This document shows positions 10,431 through 22,386 of a stretch of 64,000 bases of DNA, in pieces. This stretch comes from Sipunculus nudus (taxonomy: Eukaryota > Annelida > Sipuncula > Golfingiida > Sipunculidae): positions 21,117,456 to 21,181,455 of the forward strand of contig CM049318.1 in assembly GCA_026874595.1 (NCBI GenBank), written 5' to 3'. The translations under genes and the position numbers were made by a program. The notes beneath the pieces are model-generated. The model did not search any database. It was not told where the DNA came from and was given only the letters and a program-made list of their open reading frames with translations. How positions within the stretch are numbered: the stretch's first letter is position 1; each line of letters begins with the position of its first letter.

Positions 10431-12424
10431 AATGTAAAATATCTCTCTTTTAATTAAACTTCCTGGTGCCTGCTCTGGGAGTTAGGGCCGTTTGCTCCCC
10501 CTGTGAGTTCAGAAAACGACAGGAATTTAAAGACCAGGAAGGAAAAGTGTAACGTTAAATCAGACTGACTCACATGGTGATATTTAACAAAAACCTGTGT
10601 TACCTGTGACAGGGCTGACTGATTAACAGTAGCAACATTGACTGCCCTTCCTGTTTGTGTTGTAACGTGACCTGAATCAGACATGATATATACTCCATGA
10701 GTCATGGCATGACCATGAGGTTGTACAAAAGTCTTGTTTGTTAAGGATCATTATATTATAAGCATGCGCAGGTGTTGATTTCTTAAGGGAAAAAAGGGGG
10801 TGGGGGGAGGGGGGGGGAGCTCAGCACAGGTAAACAAGTGTGCATTGGGTGCTTTAGCTAGAAGACTTTATAATATGACTCTCTTTTGTAGGCATAATGA
10901 AATGAAGAATAGCATGAATTTTGGTATAAAAACAAGTATTAATTGTATTTCACATATTGTTCAGGTTGAAACAGAGGGGTTGCATACCCCTTTCTAAATC
11001 TGCAGATAAATACAACAATTAGTTCTCTTTCTAACATTCAGTTTAGCAGGACCTAGCAGTACTGTTTTTATTATTGACTCATTAAATATCTGACAGTTGA
11101 TCATTGTACAATATTAGTTGTCATGAATGTTTTCTTTTATTTGCTTTTCCTTGTAATACAAGTTCAGTTATATACATTATGTACCTGTACATGTAAGAAC
11201 ATGAACATTGATATTGATTTAGTCATGTTGATTTTTAGTCTTGTATTTTGAACCTAACAAGTGGTATTATGTTTTTTGAATGCACACAAATGAACCTTGA
11301 TTATCTGGTAATCTTGACTCTAGTGACCTCTTGTTTCTGTTGTTTACTAGATATGTTCCCAGCTCACACCACTAGACTTGTTCCCAACTCATTGACATGT
11401 GTTAAGTTACTGTTAACTTTTTTTCAAAGAAATTTTACTCTTAGATAGTCTGTGACCTGTGTTGTCCAGCTGTCTTGTGTTTAGAAAGAACAAAAGAGAG
11501 CACTCATTGAGTTCATATCACAAATGACAAGTAAAATGTAATGTTGTTTGAACAACATTATTTGCTGAGCTGTCCCTGATGAACCTTTCCTTTGCTGGAT
11601 TTAAATGATAATTGTGACTCGTCTTTGGGTTTGTTTTGAGATATCAAGAAGCACCCTGTGAAACAACTTCTAATCTATATTAAAGATGATAGTACCTTCT
11701 TAATAGTGTCAATATTCCCTGCTTAAAGAGAATAAATTTTCTCCATCAGATGTCAACACCTCATTCTAGCAAGACAGATGTACAAAAAGATTGGGATTCC
11801 ACATCTTTATCCAGATCAGCTCCAAAACTAACAGTCCTGCTCCCTGCTTCATTGACTGTGTCTCCACTATATTTCATGGAATGAAATTCTTCTCTGATTC
11901 TTTTGTAAAGTTTCACACAGCCAGATGGTCAAGGAGATGTCAAGATTAGTGGAATTGAATTACAGCAGGAATGAACGGACCAGCCTTCAGATTATTTCCA
12001 TCTTAATTGCCATTCTAAGTTTTCTCACTTGTTTTAACACTGGCTTATTCTGTGCAAGGCTGAAATCTAATGTCACCTAACCAAGTGGCTATATTTTGTA
12101 CCCTTTCTGGTGCAGGAGTGTCACTTTTATGAAGTATAATTATATGATGAATTTACAAGTTTTTTTTGAGTTGATAAATGTGATTTAAATAATAGTCCAA
12201 ATAATACAAAGAAAAAGAAATACTTAATATGATGCAAAATCAAAATTGATGAATTTTTAATCTTCTTAATGTGTTTTGATAGAATAAAATGAATTGAAAA
12301 GGTTCAAGTCTTCAGCTGTCATGACATTTAAACTGAATAGAGTACATGATAATTTATATTTAAAGGCAGGTGCTTGGTTTTAAGTAGGCCTGTAAATTTT
12401 GAGGGCCCTTAGAAACTATTTAAT
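9506..12424. other. Non-coding stretch with microsatellite and G-rich tract
   Basis: Contains a loose AAAATGGACAC repetition (about 9526-9680), a TA tract (10396-10430) and a G-rich tract at about 10796-10820 able to form a quadruplex. A minus-strand open frame at 10454-10705 is discussed as a weak exon candidate. No recognised gene. Confidence 0.5.
10396..10430. repeat. (TA)n microsatellite
   Basis: An AT dinucleotide run with one T insertion. Confidence 0.9.
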
Positions 12425-13169
12425 TGTATCCGCCAAAACAGAGTTTTGCGGATACTATGTTTTCAGCTGGCCGCCATCAAAGACATCAAAGCTGCAGACA
12501 TCAAAGCTCATATCTCGGGAACCGTTTGACCGATCAGGAAAATTCTTTTGCACAAATGTAGCCCTTGGAGAGCTTTATAACATACACCAAAAATGGTGGC
12601 GCTACCTGCAACCATGTTTGCACAGTGTCCATCTGTTTGTCTGCCTTGGGTTAAAATCACTCATATCTCTGCAGTGACTTGACTAATTCACCTGAAATTT
12701 GGCATGCATATACATCCTGGATAGCTTTTCTGATTTTATGACAGGTGGCGCCACCTACATTCACGTTTACGCTGCAGACATCCAAGCTCATATCTCGGGA
12801 ACCGTTTGACCGATCAGGAAAATTTTTTTGCACAAATGTAGCCCTTGGAGAGCTTTATAACATACACCGAAAATGGTGGCACCACCTGCAACCATGTTTG
12901 CACAGTGTCCATCTGTTCGTCTGCCTTGGGTTAAAATCACTCATATTTCTGCAGTGGTTTGACTAATTCACCTGAAATTCGGCATGCTTATACATCCTGG
13001 ATAGCTTTTCTGATTTTATGACAGGTGGCGCCACCTACAAACAAGTTTACGCTGCAGACATCCAAGCTCATATCTAGGGAACCGTTTGACAGATTGGGCC
13101 AAAATTTTGCATGTGTATAAATCTCACATAGCTCTTTATCATACGCAAAACTGGTGGCGCCACCTACAG

Positions 13170-14446
13170 TTGTACAGACTTTTTTTCGCAATGCCTGCAG
13201 ATATTGGCCTGATTTTTTGTGTGTGGGCAGATAATGACCAGTTACAGATCGAGTTCGCGTTTCGTCCGGATTGACCTACTTTTGACCATTTTACGGCTCC
13301 TAAACTTAGAAAATTTCATGAAAAATAGAAATTTTCATGACAAATACACATGTACGGACTTTTTTTCGCAATGCCTGCAGATATTGACCTGATTTTTTGT
13401 GTGTGGGCAGATAATGACCAGTTACAGATCAGGTTTGCGTTTTGTCCTGGTTGACCTACTTTTGACCGTTTTACCACTCCTAAACTTAGAAAATTTCATG
13501 AAAAATAGAAATTTTCATGACAAATACACATGTAAGGAATTTTTTTCGCAATGCCTGCAGACATTGGCCTGATTTTTGGTGTGTGGGCAGATTATGATCA
13601 GTTACAGATCGAGTTCGCGTTTGGTCCCGGTTGACCTACTTTTGACCATTTTACAGTTCCTAAACTTAGAAAATTTCATGAAAAAATAGAAACTTTCATG
13701 ACAAATACACATGTATGGACTTTTTTTGCAATGCCAGCAGATAATGGCCTAATTTTTGGTGTGTTGGCAGATAATGACCAGTTACAGATCGAGTTCGCGT
13801 TTCGTCCGGATTGACCTACTTTTGACCATTTTATGGCTCCTAAACTTAGAAAATTTCATGAAAAATAGAAATTTTCATGACAAATACACATGTAAGGAAT
13901 TTTTTTTGCAATGCCTGCAGACATTGGCCTGATTTTTGGTGTGTGGGCAGATTATGATCAGTTACAGATCGAGTTCGCGTTTGGTCCCGGTTGACCTACT
14001 TTTGACCATTTTACAGTTCCTAAACTTAGAAAATTTCATGAAAAAATAGAAATTTTCATGACAAATACACATGTATGGACTTTTTTTGCAATGCCAGCAG
14101 ATAATGGCCTAATTTTTGGTGTGTTGGCAGATAATGACTAGTTACAGATCGAGTTAGCGTTTTGTCCCAGTTGACCTACTTTTGACCGTTTTACGGCTCC
14201 TTAACATAGAAAATTTCATGAAAAATATTAATTTTCATGACAAATACACATGTACAGACTTTTTTTTCGCATTTCCTGCAGATACGGGCCTGACTTTTGG
14301 TGTGTGGGCAGATAATGACCAGTTACAGATCGAGTTTGCATTTCATCCCGGTTGACCTACTTTTGATTGTTTTACGGCTCCTAAACACAGATAATTTCAT
14401 GAAAAATATAAATTTTCATGACAAATGTACATGCACAGCCTTTTTT
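13170..14446 (+). repeat. 180-bp tandem repeat, seven copies
   Basis: Units begin near TGTAYGGACTTTTTTTCGC at 13174, 13351, 13531, 13712, 13891, 14072 and 14251, giving a period of 177-181 bp. Each contains GACCAGTTACAGATCGAGTT and TTGACCTACTTTTGACC. More units continue after the inserted elements (15432-15615 and 18068-18230). Non-coding. Confidence 0.9.
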
Positions 14447-15431
14447 TAGCCCTCAGCTCATAGGCTGATGGGCTATTGTTGTCACCCAAGCTGTCCGTCT
14501 GTCTAGCCATCTGTCTGTCCGTCTGTCCGTCTGTCTGTCCATTCGTCCCATGTCAGTTAACTTTTACCTTGTGAGCAGGATATCTCTAAAAGGATTCACC
14601 GTTGGAATTTTATTTCATCAGTGAAGATGTATATCGATAAAATCTCGGTCAAGTTGGAAGATGGGTGACCTTGACCAATTTTTCTACATTTTAGAGCTGA
14701 TTATAGAAAAACACTCAGAAGCTTATATCTCAGGAACCATTGTGTGGATTTTCACAAAATTCACTATGATCATTGGGACTAATGGTCTGTATGTGCTGCA
14801 CAATTTTGGTGGCGCCACCTACAATTTCTGATTTTTTAATGAATTTTTATCGGATTTTTCAATAATGGCCTTGTGAGCAGGATATCTCTAAAAGGATTCA
14901 CCGTTGGAATTTTATTTCATCAGTGAAGATGTATATCAACAAAATCTTGGTCAAGTGTGAAGATGGGTGACCTTGACCTATTTTTCTTTGTTTTAGAGCT
15001 GATTATACAAAAACACTCAGAAGCTTATATCTCAGGAACCATTGTGTGGATTTTCACAAAACTTACTATGATCATTTGGAATGATGGTCTGTACGTGTTG
15101 CACAATTTTGGTGGCACCACCTACAATTTCTGATTTTTTTTGATGAATTTTTATCAGATTTTTCAATTTTGGCCTTTTGTGCAGGATATCTCCATAGGTA
15201 TTCAACACAGGAACTTCATTTCTTCAGTGCAATTGCATAATATTTACAAAATCTTGGTCAAGTTCAAAGATGGGTGATCTTGACCTACTTTTCAAGGTCA
15301 CAGAGCTTAGTATAGATAAAAACTTAGGAGCTTATTTCTCAGGAAGCATTTGGTGGATTGTTATGAAACATGGAACATACCTCTCCAATTTAAATTTATA
15401 AATGATTATCAGCTTTTGCTAATATTCTAGT
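14447..15431 (+). mobile_element. Element D, nested in the 180-bp array
   Basis: Interrupts a 180-bp unit at its T run: left side GCCTTTTTT, right side TTCGCAGTGCAATGC. It starts with a 29-bp foldback from TAGCCCTCAGC to GGCTGATGGGCTA, has a (GTCC)-type variable stretch, two units of about 300 bp with GGTGGCGCCACC at 14808 (GGTGGCACCACC at about 15111), and ends ATTCTAGT. No coding capacity. Confidence 0.65.
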
Positions 15432-15615
15432 TTCGCAGTGCAATGCTTACAGATTACTGGCCTAATGTTTGGTCTATGGGCGCATAATGACCACTTACAG
15501 ATCAAGTTCCCGTTTCATCCCAGTTGACCTATTATTGACCATATGACAGATCCTGAACATAGACAATTTCATGAAAGACAGAAATTTTTATGAAAATGCA
15601 CATGTATGGACTTTT
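15432..15615 (+). repeat. 180-bp unit between nested elements
   Basis: One further unit of the 180-bp repeat (CAATGCTTACAGATTACTGG and onward to CACATGTATGGACTTTT), cut at its T run by element C1. Confidence 0.8.
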
Positions 15616-18067
15616 TAGCCCAGCTGACTTTAAGTCATGCTGGGCTATAGCGATGGGTCTTTGTCCGTTGTCCTTCCATCTGTCAGTCCGGCCGGCCGTC
15701 CGGCTGGCTGTCCGGCCGGCCGTCCGTCTGTTAGCAGGGCACAAATCGTAACCATAGGGGCTAGGGCCATGAACCCTATGCAGTCTTAGAGGTTCTAACG
15801 AGATCTCCTTGCAAACCTGAAATTAGGTCACTGCGACCTATAATCTCGAAGTTATGGGGTGTGTTTGCACCCCCCAGAAATAATTCTTTGAGCCAAAATT
15901 TTCATCCCAAACCTTCCATCTTTCACATACAGCTCACCTACCAACAGGGGAAGAACCATAATTATTTTGAGGTCACAAGGTCAAAGATCAAGGTCACAGA
16001 ACCAACTTCTTTGAAAAGCCTGTGGATGCATTTTAAGCCAAACCTTTCATCCCAATTCTTTGATCTTTCACATATAGCTCACCTACTAAGTGGGAGAAGA
16101 ATCCTATAGATGTTGAGGTCACAAGGTCAAAGGTCAGGGTCACAGGATCCACTTCTTTGAAAAGGTTGTGGACACATTTCAAGCTAGACCTTTCATTCCA
16201 AACCTTTCAGCACTGATATTGCTTCTCCACCAACAGGGGAAAAGACCTGTTGATTTTGAGGTCAAAGGTCAAGTTCACAGCACCCTCTTCTTGCGTGGAG
16301 TCATTTTCAGGCAAACTTTTCAATCTATACTTCCCACCTGTCATATATGGCTTACCTACCAATAGGGGAAGAAGCCTATTGAAGTTGAGTTTAAAAGGTC
16401 AAAGGTCAAGGTCACAATATTGTTCTAAATGCTTGTGAACATATTTCAAGTGAAACTGTTCAACCCAAACCTTCAGTCTTTCACATATGCCACATCTATG
16501 CATCACTCAATGTGATTCAAACTTCATATTTATGGGTCTTTTGCATGAAGAAATAACTAATTGATTTTGAGGTCAGCTGGTCAGGAGGTTAAAGGTTGCA
16601 GGTCTAAGTTATTCACTTATTGGTTGCCAAGTAATTACACCCGGCCAGATGTAATTGGTTAGTAGTTACCCATCATTTAGAAAGAATCCAGTTGATATGT
16701 GGGCAAAAGGCCAAGGTCATAGGTCAGGTCAACTTATTTTGTTGACCATCTCTATTTTTCTTGTAAATATAAGCTTGCACTCCAGCTGGTACATCTCACC
16801 GTGTGGCTGTAATTGTGAGTGACACTGGTGACATATGACTCCCTTTTGTATCAGGCTATTAAGTGATAAGGCTGAGTGATAAGTACCCTGTTACTGCAAA
16901 ACAAAACACTGTGGTTGGAATACTTCAGCCAGGAATTAACTCTATGAGAGTATAGTATTAAGGTTTAGCTACTGATTTATAAGATGATGGGAACATTTTG
17001 CAGTTTATTTTATGGAATCATAGCAATAAACTTAGTTTCCTAGATATCTGAATATTTTTATATAAATCACCACATATAAAAGCAAGTGTTTGTTCTCATA
17101 ATATGTGGATGTGTACTTGATTTAGGATGGCTTTATTTTATTACAAGACTCTTAGTCATGCTTTCTGCATTTCTTTTCTTTCAGGTTTTGCAGTTTACCA
17201 ACCCTGCTGACCCCATTGAAAAGCAGAGTAATAATAAAAAATATTGGACCTACACTTTTACATTTGCATATCTGTAAATCTGATATGAGCGCTGAGCATG
17301 CCTTTTGAATTGTTTTGGACATTCATTACTGAAACATCATTTGGAGAATTTGCCCCAAGTTTGGTCTCTTATTGGAGGATGTGTGATATCAAATGTCAGA
17401 CTTGTCAGAAATCCATTATGTCTGCCAGTTAGCCACCTTAGAAATCTTTTTTTCAGTGCAGTTTCAGTAATTTTCCTTCAATTTTTGGTCCGATTTAAAG
17501 AATGGTTGTTGTCTGATTTCAGACCTGTCAGAAGTCCAAAATGGCCACCAGGCAACCATCTTTAAATTCCTTTTGATCATATTATCTCAAGAACTGTTAA
17601 AGTGAAGGCAGTCGGACGTATATTAATGTTATCTTGCAAAGGATTGGGTCAAATATTTCTTAATAAATATTATCATCATATATGAAAGTGCAGTACAGTT
17701 GGCTTGTATTGAATAAAAATTCATACAGAAGCACCTGTTTCTCAATAATTCTTGCATGGATTTCCTTGATTTTTTGCTTTATATTTTGATCTTATATTTG
17801 CCCTTTGTGGTGTTCCTTTTGAGACCGACAGGTATCAAGTAAGCTATGGGAATAGTTCTGGATACCTTAACAATCAGACATTTTCCTCAGACCATCAATT
17901 CACTGTGTTTTAACCAGACATAGGTGATATATATTTCTGTTGTCGTTGAAAATTTCAACAAATTGGCAAATTGGTTCTTCAAAATTTGACTGGAAGTTGT
18001 GAATCTCAGCCCATGATGTCGCAGGTCATGCTTGGCAGCTGAGCGTCATGACCCATGGGTCACTTGT
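15616..18067 (+). mobile_element. Family C HINE-like repeat, copy C1 (about 2.45 kb)
   Basis: Starts TAGCCCAGCTGACTTTAAGT and folds back to GTCATGCTGGGCTA, followed by a (CGGCCGGCCGTCC)-like stretch. It ends with CAGCTGAGC (inverse of the 5' GCTCAGCTG seen in sister copies), the palindrome TGACCCATGGGTCA and CTTGTT. Inserted exactly within the T run of a 180-bp unit, which resumes at 18068. Internal AGGTCA repeats are abundant. It is closely similar to C3 apart from the family A insert there; the empty site is at 16561/16562. Confidence 0.8.
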
Positions 18068-18278
18068 TTTCACAATGCCTGCAGATACTGGCCTGAGTTT
18101 TGGTGTGTTGCTTGATAATGACCGTTATATATCGAGTTTGCATTTTGCCCTTGTTGACCTACTTATGACCATACGACACCTCCTGAACTTTAAAAAATTA
18201 CAAAATTTAACAAATATTTCTAATTTGCTGCGGGGGGGGGGGGGGGGGGGGCATTCGTGTCATTCTGACACATCTAGT
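18068..18278 (+). repeat. Last 180-bp unit, poly-G and 3' hairpin of the composite element
   Basis: Resumes CACAATGCCTGCAGATACTG after C1, then a run of about 20 G (18232-18251), hairpin GTGTCA-TTC-TGACAC and terminal CTAGT. Confidence 0.7.
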
Positions 18279-21160
18279 TGTAAAATATAAGTCATTTGAC
18301 AAAAATGCATGTTAGTAAATTGATCAATTTAAAAAAAAAATATAGTTCTCCCTCTTGTTTGTCACCACCATATTTGGTTCTATTCCAGGGGAGTGGTCCA
18401 TCAGCGAAGGTTTAAAGTAGATTTAGGGCACATAGGGAATAAAAAGCTACAACATCACAAACTGCTCCAGCAAATTTAAGAGCTCACTGAGGACTTCAGG
18501 ATGGTACATGCAAAAATATTATAATCAAAAGGATCAATGCAGAGGTTAATAATTGATTACAATTTAATCGAGGGCTTGCAATTCAGTGCATCAATTCTTC
18601 AGAGCATTGTTACACCCCTAGTTAAAAGTACTGATTATTTATTCCAAGACATTAAAAGTACTTAACTTTACCAGTATTTCCTTTCTTCTGTGTGGAAGAG
18701 AAATCGTAAATAAACGTTGTTCCAGCAGAAGATCTGTTAAAAAAAAGTGAGTAAGAAATCAGATGACAGTCGCTGAAAAGCTAGGTCATATAGACTGTTG
18801 TTTTTTGTTTGTCATGTATCTTTTCTAGTCATTGGACCTTTCCTGAACTTGTTTTGTGACTTTGTCATCTGAATGCAGACCAGAAAGTGTTGGTTTTGTA
18901 AACTAAACATATGTCAAACAAGGGATAGAGCAAATAACAGCATAATTGTAAAAACACATTTATAACTAAAAATATATCCATATGGTACAATAGTATATAT
19001 TCATTAAGTTTTCTTCATTTCTATTCCCATATTGATTTATGTATATGAATAAATAAAGTGAAATATCCAGCCATACAATTAACTAACTACGTTGATATCT
19101 TCTGGAGCAGAATGGCTACTGTTTCCAATTCATGCAGACATGGATTATCCTGAAATTTTGTATGCTGAATGACCTAAGGTATCATTATCAGTTGCACAAA
19201 CCTGATAGCACCACCTACATTTCTTCATGTAATAGAAATTTGTTACTATATTCAAGGACTTAAAAAATAATGTCAGTCATGTCATTTACAGCTCAGTAGT
19301 CAAATACTTAGTAGTAAAACATTATAGATGAATAAGGTATTTGATGCAAAAGTATATCCCTATATCAATAAATATCAGTTTTATATATGAAATAAACAAA
19401 AAAATAAATAATATGTGTCTTTGTTATTTATATAATAAATATTTTGATTTGAGACATAGTGTGTAGGCCTTTTGGATGTACACATTTTGCATTTAGAATC
19501 ACTCATGAGTCACATCAGTATAAAGACTAGCATATATATATATCAATCTGAACAAACAGGAAGGCATTCTCCTTGCTACCAATTAAGATCAGGAAAGGAA
19601 TTTTGCTAATTTTATCAGACCAGGAACTGGGCCTAGACATAAATATGAAAGAAGGACCTTATACAGTATCATATATATTTATTACTTCACTTGAAGGTAG
19701 AATACAGTGAGCCAGTGCTTGCTTATCAGTCTGTAGGTTTATATATTATGAAATCTTGGACACACTATAACCTTTGAAATGCCTAACATCACGTGCTTTT
19801 ATGGCTTTACCTGTTTTTTTATGTTAAATGTGCATGCTTTATAAGCTTCCAGGGCAACACACCTCTACACGAAAGTGACATTGATTGGTCCAGCTCAAGA
19901 GCTGGTTGTCACATGCTGTTACATCATCACTGTTTACTGTAGAAGGAAACAAAGTCAGGAATATCTCCATTTTTATCCCTCCACGTTTGACAGATTTGAG
20001 AAACCAAGTTTCATTAATGAAAATCTCAGTAAAATCCTCCTCATTCCTGACTGATGAAATCTTACGATTAATGCGTTAAAGACTGATTTTGCATTCAGGA
20101 TGTGTTTTGATTGAATCCATATTATTTTAATGGAGTCCATAAAATTTTGTTGTTAAAGGTTACCTTCCAAATTGAACTGATTGTTGCTTGGGAGAAAAAC
20201 TAACCTGCTACAAATTTCATCATAATCAGTTCCTTTCTTTTTTGGATAATTTTGTCAACTGATAAATTATTAGTAGCAAAAGCAGAATACTGGCACCATC
20301 TGTCAGAGCAATAATTATGTAGAAATCTGGTAATATAAGATAAGAATAAAATACAATCAGGATTCATATCCAGTTTGTTTTGCATTGGCTTTTGGCATGC
20401 ATGGCTGTGTAAAATTTAAATGCAGCCTGGCTCTAAAAATATTTTTAGTAAAGGCTCAGTGAATAAAAGGAAATTTCTGACCATTGATTTGGATGATTTA
20501 GTGTGGCTTTGTATTTATTTCATAACCTAGGCAAGTGATATATATGATATATGAAATAATACTGGCAGGTATTAATCACTTGTTCAAGGATTATTAATTT
20601 AACAAGATTGATTAAGATTGTACATTTCCACAAATTGAGGCAGTTATCTATATCAGGAAAAGCACATTGATTGTATTGATTTATTGACCAAAATTCATGT
20701 CATTTGTATCACAAATACCATGTTCAAGTAATTTTGTATTTACTTCCTGATTTAGTAAGAGATAAGACAGTAAAATTGTACCCTAGATTCCCATGACTAT
20801 TTACCTGACTTGACAGGCCTAGAAATGGAATTTGATGAAGTGTTTATTCGGATCTTCATGAATACTTTTGTGACCTGTGAGTCTGAGTCCTCCACACTAA
20901 ATAAATATTTTGTAAGCATTTTGGTTTAACTGTTGACTCCCCCTATAAATGAGAAATCCTACTTCTGAAACCAGATTACAGTTCATGTCACATGACCAGT
21001 ACCCATTTATATTGGTTGTTGTCCAGAGGGAGGATTACACCTGAGGGCTGTCTTCATGGGGATGAGAACAGAATTGGTATCTCATTAAAGTGTCACAAGT
21101 CAGGTATGTCAAGCCAGTGATGTTTTGCAGTTGACGAATAGCCTTCAGAATGATAATTTT
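18279..21160. other. Non-coding stretch
   Basis: AT-rich. A small fragment at about 19130-19260 (TATCCTGAAATTTTGTATGC, CACCACCTACATTT) resembles decayed core repeat sequence. No gene recognised. Confidence 0.5.
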
Positions 21161-22174
21161 TAGCTTAGCTGACTAAAGGTCATCTGAGCTATAGTCGTGG
21201 TCATTTGTCCGTCGTCTGTCTATCCAGCCGTCGGTCTGTTAACTAGGCACATTTAGGAACCACTAGATCTACGAATCCAAAATTTGCATACAGTTAGATG
21301 TTGCCAAAATGTCCTACCACACCAAAAATTGGTTCACTAGGACTTCGTTCCTTTGAGATATTAGGGAAAAACCTCTGTTCTCCATAAAAAAAGCCATTGT
21401 TACACTTCAAGGCTGCCTAATATCAAAACCACTGATCTGTTTTTGACCATATTTAGTATGCATATTCTTCCATACATTTTCTATGAATATACCAAAAATA
21501 TGGTCGGTTTTGCATATTGATTTGAAGTTATTGGCCCAAACATAATTCAATTTTTTTTTTAATCAGGAAATATATTTACTTACTTAACATGAAAATCACT
21601 GAAGCTGGAGCCTATTTTTCAGGGATATAACTTTATTTAAAAAAGATTCAATTGTTTACCCAAAATTATATCGGAATTTAGCAAATTTTTAAAGTTATTA
21701 GCATAAATAAAAAATCAGTACCTTAAATTTTGTTCAACTTTGGCAACACCTTTTTTCCCTGTGAGCACTGTTGATTTTATTTTCACAGCATATATACTTA
21801 AGGATTTAATCTTTTAGAATCTAAAATTTCAAAGGAATTGATTGAAAAGAGAAACTATATTCAAGTTTTCATACACAAATTGAAATAAAGGTATCAGTCA
21901 ATGCTCTCCACTTGCCTGTCCATCTGTAATTTTTTCATATGCATCACAGTATCTCAAAACTTTTACTTTTTTTCTTCATGACAGTCTTGTCAGAGTGTTA
22001 ATTTTGCATTCGTATATTTAGAACTTTAATATAACTAAGTAGGAGGGCCTCTTTCCTTTTAGCTTCTCATATGCTTAAATATATGAAAAACATTAGAGTA
22101 GAATATTTTGCATATTTTGCCTTTGCAAAAATTTCAAACTTAAGCTGAGCACCGTGACCCATGGGTTCCTTGTT
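21161..22174 (+). mobile_element. Family C repeat, copy C2 (about 1.0 kb)
   Basis: Starts TAGCTTAGCTGACTAAAGGT folding to CATCTGAGCTA, then GTCCGTCGTCTGTC. Ends AAGCTGAGCACCGTGACCCA followed by TGGGTTCCTTGTT. This is a short-core version of the family with the same two ends. Confidence 0.8.
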
Positions 22175-22386
22175 ATTAACCAACTATTTTGTTTCTTGCT
22201 ACTTTTTAATGAGTTTATCTATGTTGATTTCCACTGTACATGAAACTATTAATTTTATTTAAATTATCTTTAAGCAGTACATCTTTGTAAATTGTATAAA
22301 AAAATGCAAAATAAATAAATACATTTATAAGATATGTTCATTTTATAAGAAATGTTCATTTGTGGCTAAAACCTATCACATTTAAT

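Larger units (their letters stand above)
12425..18278 (+). mobile_element. Composite HINE-like repeat (A2): family A head, 180-bp tandem body, different 3' hairpin
   Basis: The left end is the family A terminus (TAAT then TGTATCCGCC, foldback to GGATACTATG). Core units of family A with GGTGGCGCCACC at 12744, 13024 and 13153 run to about 13168. From there a 180-bp tandem repeat takes over. The right end has a long poly-G, the hairpin GTGTCATTCTGACAC and CTAGT before T (18278), unlike the family A 3' end. Two further elements (D and C1) sit inside the 180-bp array. It reads as a recombinant between two Helentron-type families. Confidence 0.6.

Noticed and set aside
12399-13274. Open frames containing QTSKLISREPFDRSGKFFCT and similar
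   Set aside because: The same peptide recurs in every family A core copy on either strand; it is a by-product of the 280-bp unit.
17086-17565. Hydrophobic open frames within C1
   Set aside because: They lie inside the family C repeat and have a diverged, interrupted counterpart in C3 (about 30060-30520).
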